A DNA stretch of 64,000 nucleotides from Anaeromyxobacter terrae (GTDB lineage: Bacteria; Myxococcota; Myxococcia; Myxococcales; Anaeromyxobacteraceae), in assembly GCF_022690685.1 (NCBI RefSeq), contig NZ_JALCYY010000019.1:23978-87977 (forward strand). The letters are read 5' to 3'. Below the pieces are notes generated by a model, which saw only the letters and a program-made list of their open reading frames with translations, did not search any database and was not told where the DNA came from. Both the position numbers and the translations under genes were made by a program. Positions 1-7,490 of this stretch are shown here, one piece after another. Within the stretch, counting starts at the first letter, position 1. Every line of letters begins with the position of its first letter.

Positions 1-555
1 GACGATGGGTGTGCCGCCGGTGCAGCCGTCCGGCGACGAGGTGAGCACGGTGCGCGTCTGCGTGCCGTCCGGCTGGCAGGCGCTCCAGTCCGAGTAGGTG
101 AAGGAGGTGCACTCGACGGCGGGCGGCGTGTACGTGCAGGCCTGCGAGAGCACCGGGCTACCGCCGGTGCAGCCCTCGGGCGAGGACGTCAGCACCGTGC
201 GCGTCTGCGTCCCGTCGGACTGGCAGGCGCTCCAGTCCGAGTAGGTGAAGCTCGTGCAGGTCGCCGGGGGAGTGTAGGTGCACGGCTGCGAGAGTTCCGG
301 GCTACCGCCGGTGCAGCCCTCGGGCGAGGACGTCAGCACGGTGCGCGTCTGCGTCCCGTCGGGCTGGCACGCGTCCCAGTCCGAGTAGGTGAAGCTCGAG
401 CACGTCACCGGGGGCTGGCCGTACGTGCACGACTGCGTGAGGACGGGCGTACCCGTACAGCCATCGGGGCTGGAGGAGATCACGGTCCGCGTCTGCGTCC
501 CGTCCGGCTGGCAGGCGCTCCAGTCCGAGTAGGCATACGTGCACGCCGTCGGAGG
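1..555 (-). repeat. Tandem 144-147 bp coding repeats
   Basis: Four copies of a 48-49 codon unit follow one another inside the lipoprotein gene. The shared cgagtagg word (YSDW region) recurs at about positions 91, 238, 382 and 526, giving steps of 147, 144 and 144 bases. Copies are highly similar at DNA level, so copy number could vary by recombination. The array continues past the left edge. Confidence 0.85.
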
Positions 556-993
556 AGTCACCGCCGCCGGAAGGTTTTCCGCGTGGAACACTCCGGAGGC
601 GAGGTCCGTGAGTGGTGCCGAGAAGATCACCCCGCCCGTCTCGCGGTTGGTGATCGTCACGTTCCCCTCGCGGTCGCGGGTGATCTTGACGACGCCGAGC
701 AGCGGCACGACGCCGGTGCTCCCCTCGATCGCCACGGGCCTCGGGACCCGGAAGTTCTCGAACAGCGGGGCCAGCGCCGGGACCGTGCGCAGCTCGTTCA
801 GGACGTCCATGAACGTCTTCACCGCCCGCTCGGGCGCGACCCCGGGTGACAGCTCCCTCGCGGCCGCGCGGACGGCCGCGGTGGCCTGCGCGTCGGCGGC
901 GGGCGGGGAGCTGCCGTCACCGCATCCACTGGTCGTCAACCCGGCGACGAGCGCGCCGACGGCGAGCGAGTTGAGAATCCGGTTCATCTGCAT
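1..993 (-). CDS. Secreted lipoprotein with thrombospondin-type-1-like repeats (C-terminus beyond window edge)
   Basis: The frame is open from the ATG at 993 to base 1, so at least 331 residues are visible and the C-terminus is missing. The N-terminus is a signal peptide ending in TTSGC, which suggests a lipid-anchored protein. Residues up to about 150 form a non-repetitive domain. After that come near-identical units of 48-49 residues carrying YSDWSACQPDGTQTRTV and GCTGG, with regularly spaced cysteines. The W, C and GTQTR pattern resembles thrombospondin type 1 repeats, which usually bind surfaces or glycans. A GGAG sequence lies 5 bases before the start; a second ATG at 987 is possible. Role inferred: cell-surface adhesion. 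The family was not confirmed. Confidence 0.75.
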   Translation of the reverse strand, partial: MQMNRILNSLAVGALVAGLTTSGCGDGSSPPAADAQATAAVRAAARELSPGVAPERAVKTFMDVLNELRTVPALAPLFENFRVPRPVAIEGSTGVVPLLGVVKITRDREGNVTITNRETGGVIFSAPLTDLASGVFHAENLPAAVTPPTACTYAYSDWSACQPDGTQTRTVISSSPDGCTGTPVLTQSCTYGQPPVTCSSFTYSDWDACQPDGTQTRTVLTSSPEGCTGGSPELSQPCTYTPPATCTSFTYSDWSACQSDGTQTRTVLTSSPEGCTGGSPVLSQACTYTPPAVECTSFTYSDWSACQPDGTQTRTVLTSSPDGCTGGTPIV

Positions 994-1446
994 TGCGTCT
1001 CCGATCTTGGCGGCGCGACCTCCGCTGCGGAGCCCGCGCCGCGCCGTGAAAGGGGGCGCCGCGCGCGCCGCGTCCGGATGAGAACGCGGCGGGCGCGGCG
1101 TGGGGACGTGTGCTGAGGCCTCGCCTCCTGACCACATCGCGCCGGGGCGGATCCCCGGGGGCGTGCGATCGGACGGGTCACGTCAGCACCAGGCGTGCCC
1201 GCGGCGAGTGAACCGATTATCGGGCGCTTGCGAGCCCGGTGCGCCCGCGTGGGCTGCCTGATTTTCGATGTGCGATATCGCGAATTCGAGGCTCGCGTGA
1301 CCCAGCCGTGGTGCAGGCCCGCGCGGTGCTGACGGCGATCATGATTCGCGAACAGGACGCCGAGTACGGGGAGGGGCTCCGCCGACGCCAGCCAGGCCTC
1401 GGCGGGCGGGGGGCGCAATTCGCGCCACCCTCCGTCTCGTTCATGT
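994..1446. other. Non-coding stretch between two minus-strand genes
   Basis: It holds the leader of the lipoprotein gene (GGAG just before 993) and the downstream region of the helicase gene. Open frames crossing it have no recognisable product and no ribosome site I trust. A local lower-GC patch near 1260-1285 includes an EcoRI-like gaattc, but I assign it no function. Confidence 0.5.
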
Positions 1447-3186
1447 TCACCCCAGCCCCGGCCAGCGCCCTTGCCCGTGATGAGGCGCCACGATCCGCGC
1501 CGCCACCAGCGCGCGCGTCAGCGCGATGTGCATGCGCGTCCCGAACTGCTTCAGGCCAGGGTCCACGTCCGCGACCACGATGGCCGGACGCTCGAGTCCC
1601 TTCCAGCGCAGGAAGGTGTCCGCGACGAGGCCGCTCTCCATCTCCGGATGGTCCGCGTGCACGAACGCGTGGCGCCCGATGCGCTCGCGCGAGTGGATGG
1701 CGTCGGGCGCCGTCTGGCCGCGCAGGGACACGACCCCGATGTCGGCGAGCGTCAGCCCCTGCGAGAGAAGACGGTCGATCTCCTCCCCCACCCGGTCGGC
1801 CGTCTTCGCGGCGTCGGCGCACTCCACGAGCGCGAGCGTGCGGTCATGCACGGCGGCCGCGATCGCCTTCTCGTCCCCGCTCTCCCCGGCGTAGCGCGCG
1901 GCGAGCGCGCCCACGCCCGCCGGGCAGCGCTGACCCCGCGTCAGCCGGAACGTCGTCGCGAACAGGTCGGGGACCGGCGCACGGTCGGGCCAGAACCCCT
2001 GGCCTGGATCGTGGAAGGCCCATAGCCGCGCGCCCTCGGCGAGGCCGCGGACGAGGTACCAGGCCTCGAAGGTGAGGTCCTGCCCCTCGTCCACGACGAC
2101 GGCGTCCCAGCGCGGCTCGCAGAGGTCCGCCGCGCGCTCGTACGTCGTCTGCCAGTACTCGTTCGCCGTGAGGTCCCCCTGCCGGTTCGGGCCGTCCGCC
2201 GCGTCGGCGATGGACTTGGCAAGCCCGCTCACCGTCTGGACCTCGACGCCGCTGCCGGCGAGCCGCACCTCGAGCCACTTCCGCAGCGGCTGCGTGAAGC
2301 AAAGGAGCAGCACGCGCTTCCCCTCCGATGCGTGACGCCGCGCCGCCTCGGCCGCGAGGAGCGTCTTGCCGGAGCCGGCGCCGCCACGGACGAGGACGCG
2401 GTCGTTCTCGAGGAGGCCCTCGAGCGCGGCCAGCTGGACGTCGTCGAGCGCGAACTGCCGCTCGCCCAGCGAGCGGAGCCGGGTGCCGAGCGAGAGCGCC
2501 GGGACCCACGTCTCGCCCCACAGCTGATGGAGCCGGTCGATCCAGCCATTGGTGCCCGGCTTCGGCGCCGGCAGGGCGCGATCGATGACGCCGGGGAGCG
2601 CCTCCCCGAGCCAGCGCAGCTGCATCCGCCCGAGGACGACGCCGCGCAGCACGTCCTCCTGCGGCTGCTCGTCGAAGTCGGTATCCGGCAGGGCCAGGGC
2701 CGCGCCGAACGCCGGGGGAAAGCACCTCCAGTCCTCGAGGCGCCGCTCGAGCTTGTGAGCGAACCCGTGCGCCTGGTCGAGGGGAGCCGTGTCGAACGGG
2801 ATCCCGTTCGTGAACCAGCGCCCGTCGCGCTGCTCGATGTGGCCGCCCTTCACCTCCAGGACGAGCAGGCCACGCTGCGGGTGAGCGAGGACGAAGTCGC
2901 CCTCTCCCAGGTAGTTCCGGCCGTCGCGGATGCGGATCGAGTGCCAGGCGGTCCAGCCGGCGGGGAGCCCGTTCTTCAATGCCTTCCAGACGGTTCGCTC
3001 TGCTTCGGACTTCGCGGGACGGGGCGCTTCGGCGGGATTGAGGCGCGGAGGCGGCACGGGGACAGGGTGCCCAGAAGACAGAAACGAGTCAAACGGCCTC
3101 GGCAGAGCGCGCCCACGAGCAGTCCATCCCTCGCCGAAGGGACACGCCCGCCAGTCACGCCGGGTGATGACCTCCCTATTGGGCAT
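1447..3186 (-). CDS. NERD-domain superfamily 1 helicase-like protein
   Basis: About 579 residues. The N-terminal part (roughly residues 55-170) is a nuclease-related NERD domain with the pattern GEGDFVLAHPQRGLLVLEVKGG. It is followed by a UvrD-like ATPase with Walker A GGAGSGKT near residue 270 and Walker B/motif II VVVDEGQD near 364. The C-terminus carries DTFLRWKGLERPAIVV and a motif VI-like RMHIALTRA. Such proteins are thought to process DNA in repair or defence; the exact substrate is unknown. The start is uncertain: ATG at 3186 is used, ATG at 3207 and internal GTG codons are alternatives, and none has a strong ribosome site. A decayed relative of its C-terminal half lies at 16435-16529. 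Confidence 0.8.
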   Translation of the reverse strand: MPNREVITRRDWRACPFGEGWTARGRALPRPFDSFLSSGHPVPVPPPRLNPAEAPRPAKSEAERTVWKALKNGLPAGWTAWHSIRIRDGRNYLGEGDFVLAHPQRGLLVLEVKGGHIEQRDGRWFTNGIPFDTAPLDQAHGFAHKLERRLEDWRCFPPAFGAALALPDTDFDEQPQEDVLRGVVLGRMQLRWLGEALPGVIDRALPAPKPGTNGWIDRLHQLWGETWVPALSLGTRLRSLGERQFALDDVQLAALEGLLENDRVLVRGGAGSGKTLLAAEAARRHASEGKRVLLLCFTQPLRKWLEVRLAGSGVEVQTVSGLAKSIADAADGPNRQGDLTANEYWQTTYERAADLCEPRWDAVVVDEGQDLTFEAWYLVRGLAEGARLWAFHDPGQGFWPDRAPVPDLFATTFRLTRGQRCPAGVGALAARYAGESGDEKAIAAAVHDRTLALVECADAAKTADRVGEEIDRLLSQGLTLADIGVVSLRGQTAPDAIHSRERIGRHAFVHADHPEMESGLVADTFLRWKGLERPAIVVADVDPGLKQFGTRMHIALTRALVAARIVAPHHGQGRWPGLG

Positions 3187-3230
3187 AATTGAACCACACG
3201 TTGACATGTTGCGATCAATCCAGTACAAAT

Positions 3231-3245
3231 GTTCTTCCGATGTTC
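3231..3245 (-). promoter_or_regulatory. GTTC-N7-GTTC direct repeat upstream of the helicase gene
   Basis: Two GTTC words separated by exactly seven bases lie 45-59 bases upstream of the ATG at 3186. This spacing equals the LexA box known from alphaproteobacteria. Myxobacterial LexA sites differ, so an SOS role is only a suggestion, though it would suit a DNA-processing gene. Confidence 0.3.
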
Positions 3246-3586
3246 GGCCCGATTCCATCAAGACGAGGCGAGGGCGGCGGCCCGATGACCCTCGGCCAGC
3301 TCCCGGCACCCCGGGGATGTGGCAATGCCGCCTGCGATGGAGGCCCCTTGACCCACGAGAGAACGACGTAGCCGGAATCCTGGCGTGATCGTTGCGGCGT
3401 CCCGCGGGCGCAGCGATGCCACGCCAGCCGTGCGGGTCGCCCGGGCCGCCGCAACGGCTCCGGCCCCGCCATGTCCGTGCGTCGCGTAGGGTGTTCCTGC
3501 CGAAGCCACGTCCTTCCCAAGACCATCGAACCCGCTGCTCGCCAGCGGGATGGGACCCGTGCGTCCCGAGAAGGGAGATTGCGCAA
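3246..3586. other. Divergent intergenic region with long inverted repeat
   Basis: This separates the minus-strand helicase from the plus-strand small operon. A perfect 10-base inverted repeat (cgttgcggcg at 3390-3399 and its complement at 3447-3456) encloses 47 bases. A smaller hairpin, cccgctg/cagcggg, sits near 3532-3549 just before the next gene. I see no convincing gene here. Confidence 0.4.
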
Positions 3587-3784
3587 ATGACCTGCTATCC
3601 GCTCGGCGTCGCCTCGCACCTCGCCATCGCCTGCGACTGCATTCGCCGCGGCGACCTCGATGGCGCCCAGGCCGCACTCGCGCGCGCGACCGTGCTCGTT
3701 CGCGACGAGCGCCGCGCGCACCCGCATCCCGCCACGCACACGCGGCCGGAGCCTCTCGCGGCAGCCCCGGCGCCGCGACCCTGA
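3587..3784 (+). CDS. Small hypothetical protein
   Basis: 65 residues, with a helical first half (MTCYPLGVASHLAIACDCIRR, then Ala-rich GDLDGAQAALARA) and a Pro/Ala/His-rich tail. The start is supported by GGGAG about 8 bases upstream. The helix has a TPR-like feel (GDLDGAQAALARATVL), echoing the TPR-like protein encoded 72 bases downstream, so it may be a single TPR hairpin. No family recognised. It could be the first gene of the 3587-5467 cluster. Confidence 0.5.
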   Translation: MTCYPLGVASHLAIACDCIRRGDLDGAQAALARATVLVRDERRAHPHPATHTRPEPLAAAPAPRP

Positions 3785-3855
3785 ACCGAACCCCGGCCCG
3801 GGATGACCCCGGTCCGGAACCCACCCGGCGCCGGAGCGGCGCAGGAGGAGACGAG

Positions 3856-4467
3856 ATGGCACCGAAGAAGACGACAGACCGCCTGCTGGGAGAGATGCGT
3901 CGCGCCTACGACCTCGTGGAACAGCGGCGGGCAGACGAGGCGGTGAGCGTGTACCGCGAGATCGTCGCGGAGGCCCGCAAGGTGGGGCTCGACTCCGCCC
4001 ACCTCCACTGGGCGTTCGCCGTGGCCTGCGACTACTCGGGAGAAATGGAGATGGCCTTCGAGCAGATCAGCATCGCCATCGGGAAGGACCCGCTGGCGCC
4101 TCCGTTCCGCCACTCGTTCGAGGTGATCACCGGCCGCATCCAGGCCGCGCTCGCGGATCCGGAGCGCGCCTCGGACGATCCGTCCACGCCTCGCCTCTAC
4201 GCGCTGCTGCAGCGCGGTGGGACCGTGGACGTGCCGTCGCACCTCGCGATGGCGCGCTACCACCTCGCGACCGGGAAGCCGGCCGAGGCGCGCGCGCTCG
4301 TGGACGCGGTCACGCTGCTCCACCCCGCCTCGCGCGAGGCGTGGGAGGCGAAGGCGTCCGTCGCCAAGGCGACCGGCGACTCGGCCGCCACCGAGGAGGC
4401 TCGCCTCGAGGCGGCGGCGCTCCAGGAGGAGCCCGCGTTCGCGATCCCCGGTCCGGCGTCGGCCTGA
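3856..4467 (+). CDS. TPR-like helical repeat protein
   Basis: 203 residues behind a strong AGGAGGAG ribosome site. It is rich in helix-turn-helix pairs resembling tetratricopeptide repeats, for example RRAYDLVEQRRADEAVSVY, AMARYHLATGKPAEARALVD and a closing EAWEAKASVAKATGDSAATEEA segment. There is no signal peptide or membrane segment, so it should be cytoplasmic. TPR folds act as protein-binding scaffolds; the partner is unknown. It leads a same-strand group with the phosphatase relative (49 bases downstream) and the HD protein, suggesting co-expression. Confidence is good for the gene, moderate for the fold. Confidence 0.75.
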   Translation: MAPKKTTDRLLGEMRRAYDLVEQRRADEAVSVYREIVAEARKVGLDSAHLHWAFAVACDYSGEMEMAFEQISIAIGKDPLAPPFRHSFEVITGRIQAALADPERASDDPSTPRLYALLQRGGTVDVPSHLAMARYHLATGKPAEARALVDAVTLLHPASREAWEAKASVAKATGDSAATEEARLEAAALQEEPAFAIPGPASA

Positions 4468-4516
4468 GCCATGCGACGGACCGGGCATCGCCTCACTCTC
4501 GGCGAAAGGAGACCTC

Positions 4517-4960
4517 ATGGACTCGTATGCGCTTCGCGTGGACTACCCCCCTCCCTCCGCGCTCGACCTCCCGGGCCGGCTCGGGCTCACGCGCGCGCCC
4601 GGCCGCTGGTCGGCGGGACTCACCCTGGACTCCGACCTTCGGCTGCGCGCGGACGTGGAGGCGATCGCGCGCGTGCACGGCACGAAGGTGCTCGTGACCC
4701 TGCTCGAGCGCTTCGAGATCGCGGAGCTCGGCGATCTCGACGGCGAGGCGCGCCGGGCGCGGCTCAGGTGGATCCACTATCCCATCGCGGACATGTGGGC
4801 GCCCACGGATCTCGCCGGGACCATCGCCGCGGCCTGCCTCGTCGCGCGCGGCACGCCTCCCTCAGATGCCATGACGATCGTGCGCGCTGCCCGCGGGCGC
4901 GCGATCGAGACCGCCGCGCAGGAGCGCTTCGTCCGCGAGTTCGGAGGTAACCAGGGATGA
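4517..4960 (+). CDS. CDKN3-like protein phosphatase relative lacking the catalytic P-loop
   Basis: 147 residues with AAAGGAG before the ATG. Residues 58-98 (VLVTLLERFEIAELGDL, then RWIHYPIADMWAPTD) match the N-terminal half and general-acid loop of CDKN3-type dual-specificity phosphatases. The C-terminal part (TIAAACLVARG, then ETAAQERFVREF) matches the helices that follow the active site. Between them this family normally has a helix plus the signature HCxxGxGR; here LAG at residues 99-101 joins directly to TIAAACLV. About 25-30 residues appear to be missing in frame near base 4815, so no catalytic cysteine remains. The product is probably inactive, perhaps a binding pseudophosphatase. The frame is otherwise clean. 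Confidence 0.8.
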   Translation: MDSYALRVDYPPPSALDLPGRLGLTRAPGRWSAGLTLDSDLRLRADVEAIARVHGTKVLVTLLERFEIAELGDLDGEARRARLRWIHYPIADMWAPTDLAGTIAAACLVARGTPPSDAMTIVRAARGRAIETAAQERFVREFGGNQG

Positions 4961-5035
4961 GCCTGTGGATGCGAGCCCGCGCCTGACCTCGTTCACCTCG
5001 ACTTCAGGTTCACCCACGCACAGGAGAAGATCTCC

Positions 5036-5467
5036 ATGCACACCCCCACCATCGCCGATGCCGTCGCGCTCGCGGCCGAGAAGCACCGGGATGCCACCGA
5101 CAAGGGCGGCGCGCCGTACATCCTCCACCCGCTGCGGGTCATGCTGGCGATGACCACCGACGAGGCGCGCCGCGTCGCCGTGCTCCACGACGTCATCGAG
5201 GACGCGGGCGTCACGCCGGACGAGCTGCAACGGCGCGGCTACCCGGACCGCGAGGTGGCCGCGCTCGTCGCGCTCACGAAGCGGACCGGAGAGGACTACG
5301 CGACCTTCATCGAGCGCGTTCGCCCCGACCCGCTCGCCGCGACGGTGAAGCGGGCGGATCTCCTCGACAACATGGACGTCCGAAGGCTCTCGGCCTTCGG
5401 AGCCGCGGACGCGGAGCGCATGGCGCGCTACCTGGCCGCGTGGAGGCGGCTTTCCGGCGGGGAGTAG
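5036..5467 (+). CDS. Single-domain HD phosphohydrolase, MESH1/SpoT hydrolase-like
   Basis: 143 residues behind AGGAG. It has the signature residues of (p)ppGpp hydrolase domains: ILHP with H31, LHDVIED with H51-D52 and the following ED pair, and KRADLLDN (residues 105-112), matching the K-x-x-D-x-x-x-N motif. There is no synthetase, TGS or ACT domain, so it resembles small alarmone hydrolases that remove the pyrophosphate from (p)ppGpp in the cytoplasm using a metal ion. The substrate is inferred from the family and not proven. It closes the TPR/phosphatase-relative cluster, 75 bases after the latter, suggesting a signalling operon. Confidence 0.8.
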   Translation: MHTPTIADAVALAAEKHRDATDKGGAPYILHPLRVMLAMTTDEARRVAVLHDVIEDAGVTPDELQRRGYPDREVAALVALTKRTGEDYATFIERVRPDPLAATVKRADLLDNMDVRRLSAFGAADAERMARYLAAWRRLSGGE

Positions 5468-5517
5468 GCCGCGTCGGTGACGCGCGAGTAGGTCCGCGGG
5501 AGAGGTCGCTCGCGCGC

Positions 5518-6021
5518 TCACCTTGCGGCACTTCGGATCGCGAGCGGCCTCGGCGGCGCGCGCAGCGGCTCGCCGTCCGTGAGCAAGGAGGCCTCGACGA
5601 CGTAGTCGCCCGGCGCGACGGCTTCTCCGGCGTTCGTGCGCTGGTCCCAGCTCGCGTCGACCTCCAGCCGCTCGCCAGGCCGGAGCGCACGCAGCTGCAC
5701 GATGGCGGGAATGATCTCGCCTTCGAGGCGGTGCCAGACGACAGTCCCGTCGCCTCGCCCGACGACGACGTCGAGCGTGGGGGCGCGACCTCGCAGGTAG
5801 AGATCGATCGCGTGCTGCGTGACGTTCTCGGCGCGGAGGCGGAGCCGCACCGGCTCGCCGGCGGGGACCCGCGGCTCGAGCAGGAGCTCGACGTGGATCG
5901 AGTCTTGCGCAGCGAGGGTCACGCTCGAGCCTCCGGGAGGATGCTGACCGGTGCGCCCCGGGCCGTCGGCGCGGCAGGCCGCCGCCGCGAGCGCCATCGC
6001 GGCCACGAGGACGAAGCGCAC
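5518..6021 (-). CDS. Putative lipoprotein with BsuPI-like beta-sandwich domain
   Basis: About 167 residues from a GTG start. The N-terminus VRFVLVAAMALAAAAC looks like a lipoprotein signal with the acylated cysteine at about residue 16. The mature part resembles the BsuPI intracellular proteinase inhibitor fold: VPAGEPVRLRLRAENVT, a central WHRLEG strand and a closing APGDYVVEASLLTDG. It lies 65 bases downstream of the trypsin-like protease gene on the same strand, so a protease-inhibitor pairing is an attractive inference but unproven. An upstream GTG near the protease stop could also be the start. Confidence 0.65.
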   Translation of the reverse strand: MRFVLVAAMALAAAACRADGPGRTGQHPPGGSSVTLAAQDSIHVELLLEPRVPAGEPVRLRLRAENVTQHAIDLYLRGRAPTLDVVVGRGDGTVVWHRLEGEIIPAIVQLRALRPGERLEVDASWDQRTNAGEAVAPGDYVVEASLLTDGEPLRAPPRPLAIRSAAR

Positions 6022-6086
6022 GAGGGCCGGTCGGCCAGTGGATGCGCCGGGGCGAACGGGCAACCCGCCCCGGCGCGGCAGGCGCT

Positions 6087-7145
6087 TCACTGCGTCGTCA
6101 CGAGCGCGCCGAGCTCGTCCTCCACCTGCTTCAGCGGGCTGAACACGAACCGGGTGCCCGTACCGTTGCCGCCCCAGAGGATCCCCACCAGCCGCGCGGT
6201 GCTCGCGCCCGTGAGCTGGAACACGCCGGACCCGCTGTCGCCGCCCTGGACGACGACGGCGCCGTTCGGGTTCTGCACGAGGGTCTGGCAGAGCAGCGTG
6301 ATGTTGGATCCGGAGACGTTCGTGTCGGCGCACGTGGCCGTCACGTTGCCCTGCGTCCAGCCCGTGGTGCGGCCGACCTTGTTGACCGTGGTGCCGACCG
6401 CGAAGCTCGACGTGGCGTTGTCCTGCGAGGTGATGCTGAACGACCCCGTCACCGTGAGGCTGCCGTTGTTCGGGCCCGACGTCCGCGCGATCGCGCCGCG
6501 AGACGACGCCACGGCCGTGCTGTAGAGCGCGCGAGAGCTGTCGCTGTAGCGGCACTTGCGCCCGCGCGGGCATGGGGCGCCGCGGAAGTAGGTCGGATCC
6601 TCGACCTCTGTGGCGATGACGGTCGAGTCGACGGTGCTCGTCGGCTGGTAGTACCGGGTGCCCTCGACGGCGCCCTGCTTGCCCGTGCAGTGGGAGGCGG
6701 TGACGAACGAGCGATCCCCGCCGTGGTCGGCGTTGAAGCCGAGAGAGCAGAGATAGCCGCCGAAGTGGATCTGGACACCGTTGATGGTCGGGCGCCACTT
6801 ATCGCGGAGCGTGACGAGCTGGTAGATGGGCTCCGTCTCCTCGATCGTGAACGCCGTGTCGGGGATGCCGAGGCGCGCGAGCGCGGCGCGCGCGGCCGGT
6901 TCCGCCCGCGCGTGCTCGATCCCGAACACGAGCCGGCCGCCGGCCTCGTCGATGTAGGCGAGGACGGTGTCGGGGAGCGCGAGGACTTCCGGCGAGGCCC
7001 TCGCGAACCAGCGAGCGAGCTGGTCCTGGCCCTGGGCCGCCACCGCCTGGGCGTCGCCGCTCGTGGCCTGTTCGTCCGGTCCGCCCCCGCAGGACACGGC
7101 GAGGGCGATGAGGAGGATGCCGATTGCTTCATGCTTCAGGCGCAT
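6087..7145 (-). CDS. Trypsin-like (S1/streptogrisin-type) secreted serine protease
   Basis: 352 residues; GAGGT precedes the ATG. The signal peptide ends in LAVSC (C19), so it may be a lipoprotein. Residues 40-110 look like a propeptide. The catalytic triad is readable: H152 in VTASHC, D202 in RYSDSSRALY, and S304 in GGDSGSG. Paired cysteines (133/153, 192/198, 272/286) fit disulfides. It should cleave proteins outside the cytoplasm; substrate preference is unknown. The BsuPI-like lipoprotein gene follows on the same strand. Confidence 0.9.
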   Translation of the reverse strand: MRLKHEAIGILLIALAVSCGGGPDEQATSGDAQAVAAQGQDQLARWFARASPEVLALPDTVLAYIDEAGGRLVFGIEHARAEPAARAALARLGIPDTAFTIEETEPIYQLVTLRDKWRPTINGVQIHFGGYLCSLGFNADHGGDRSFVTASHCTGKQGAVEGTRYYQPTSTVDSTVIATEVEDPTYFRGAPCPRGRKCRYSDSSRALYSTAVASSRGAIARTSGPNNGSLTVTGSFSITSQDNATSSFAVGTTVNKVGRTTGWTQGNVTATCADTNVSGSNITLLCQTLVQNPNGAVVVQGGDSGSGVFQLTGASTARLVGILWGGNGTGTRFVFSPLKQVEDELGALVTTQ

Positions 7146-7490
7146 GTGTGACCTCACATTCGCTGTGATCCGCTGTTCGACGCACATCGGCGGCCGAAGA
7201 GACCCGACCGGTTCGGCCGCAATTCTCGATCGCACGCGGGTCGCCACGAACCGGCGAAAGAGCGAAAGAGAGGGCGACCACGAAGGGCGTGGCAATCAGT
7301 CCGCCAGTCGCTGGAGCGGGCGCGCTCTCGTGCGGCTCCCGCCATATAGAGCCGGATCGGGGCAGCTCCGGCGAGCGGAGGCCGCGGCGCGGGGGAGCGC
7401 GTCGACCGTCGCGCCTGCGCGAGCGCCAGCTCTGGGATCGAGCTACTCCCAGGGCTCGACGCGCGATTCCTCGCGGCGACGCGCCTCGCG
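7146..7490. other. Intergenic region between nrfA and the protease gene
   Basis: It carries the protease leader near 7146-7165 and a hairpin close to the nrfA stop. A short direct repeat gcgaaagagcgaaagag is near 7253-7270. Nothing else in it looks coding to me. Confidence 0.45.
7429..7455 (-). terminator. Hairpin 36 bases after nrfA
   Basis: A nine-pair stem (gctctggga with tcccagggc, one G-U pair) and a nine-base loop. No T run follows on the minus strand, so it may be a stabilising or weak termination structure. Confidence 0.4.

Noticed and set aside
994..1446. Possible transposase-like remnant (VLTAIMIREQDAEYGEGL on the plus strand)
   Set aside because: Too short and too weak a resemblance to support any family.
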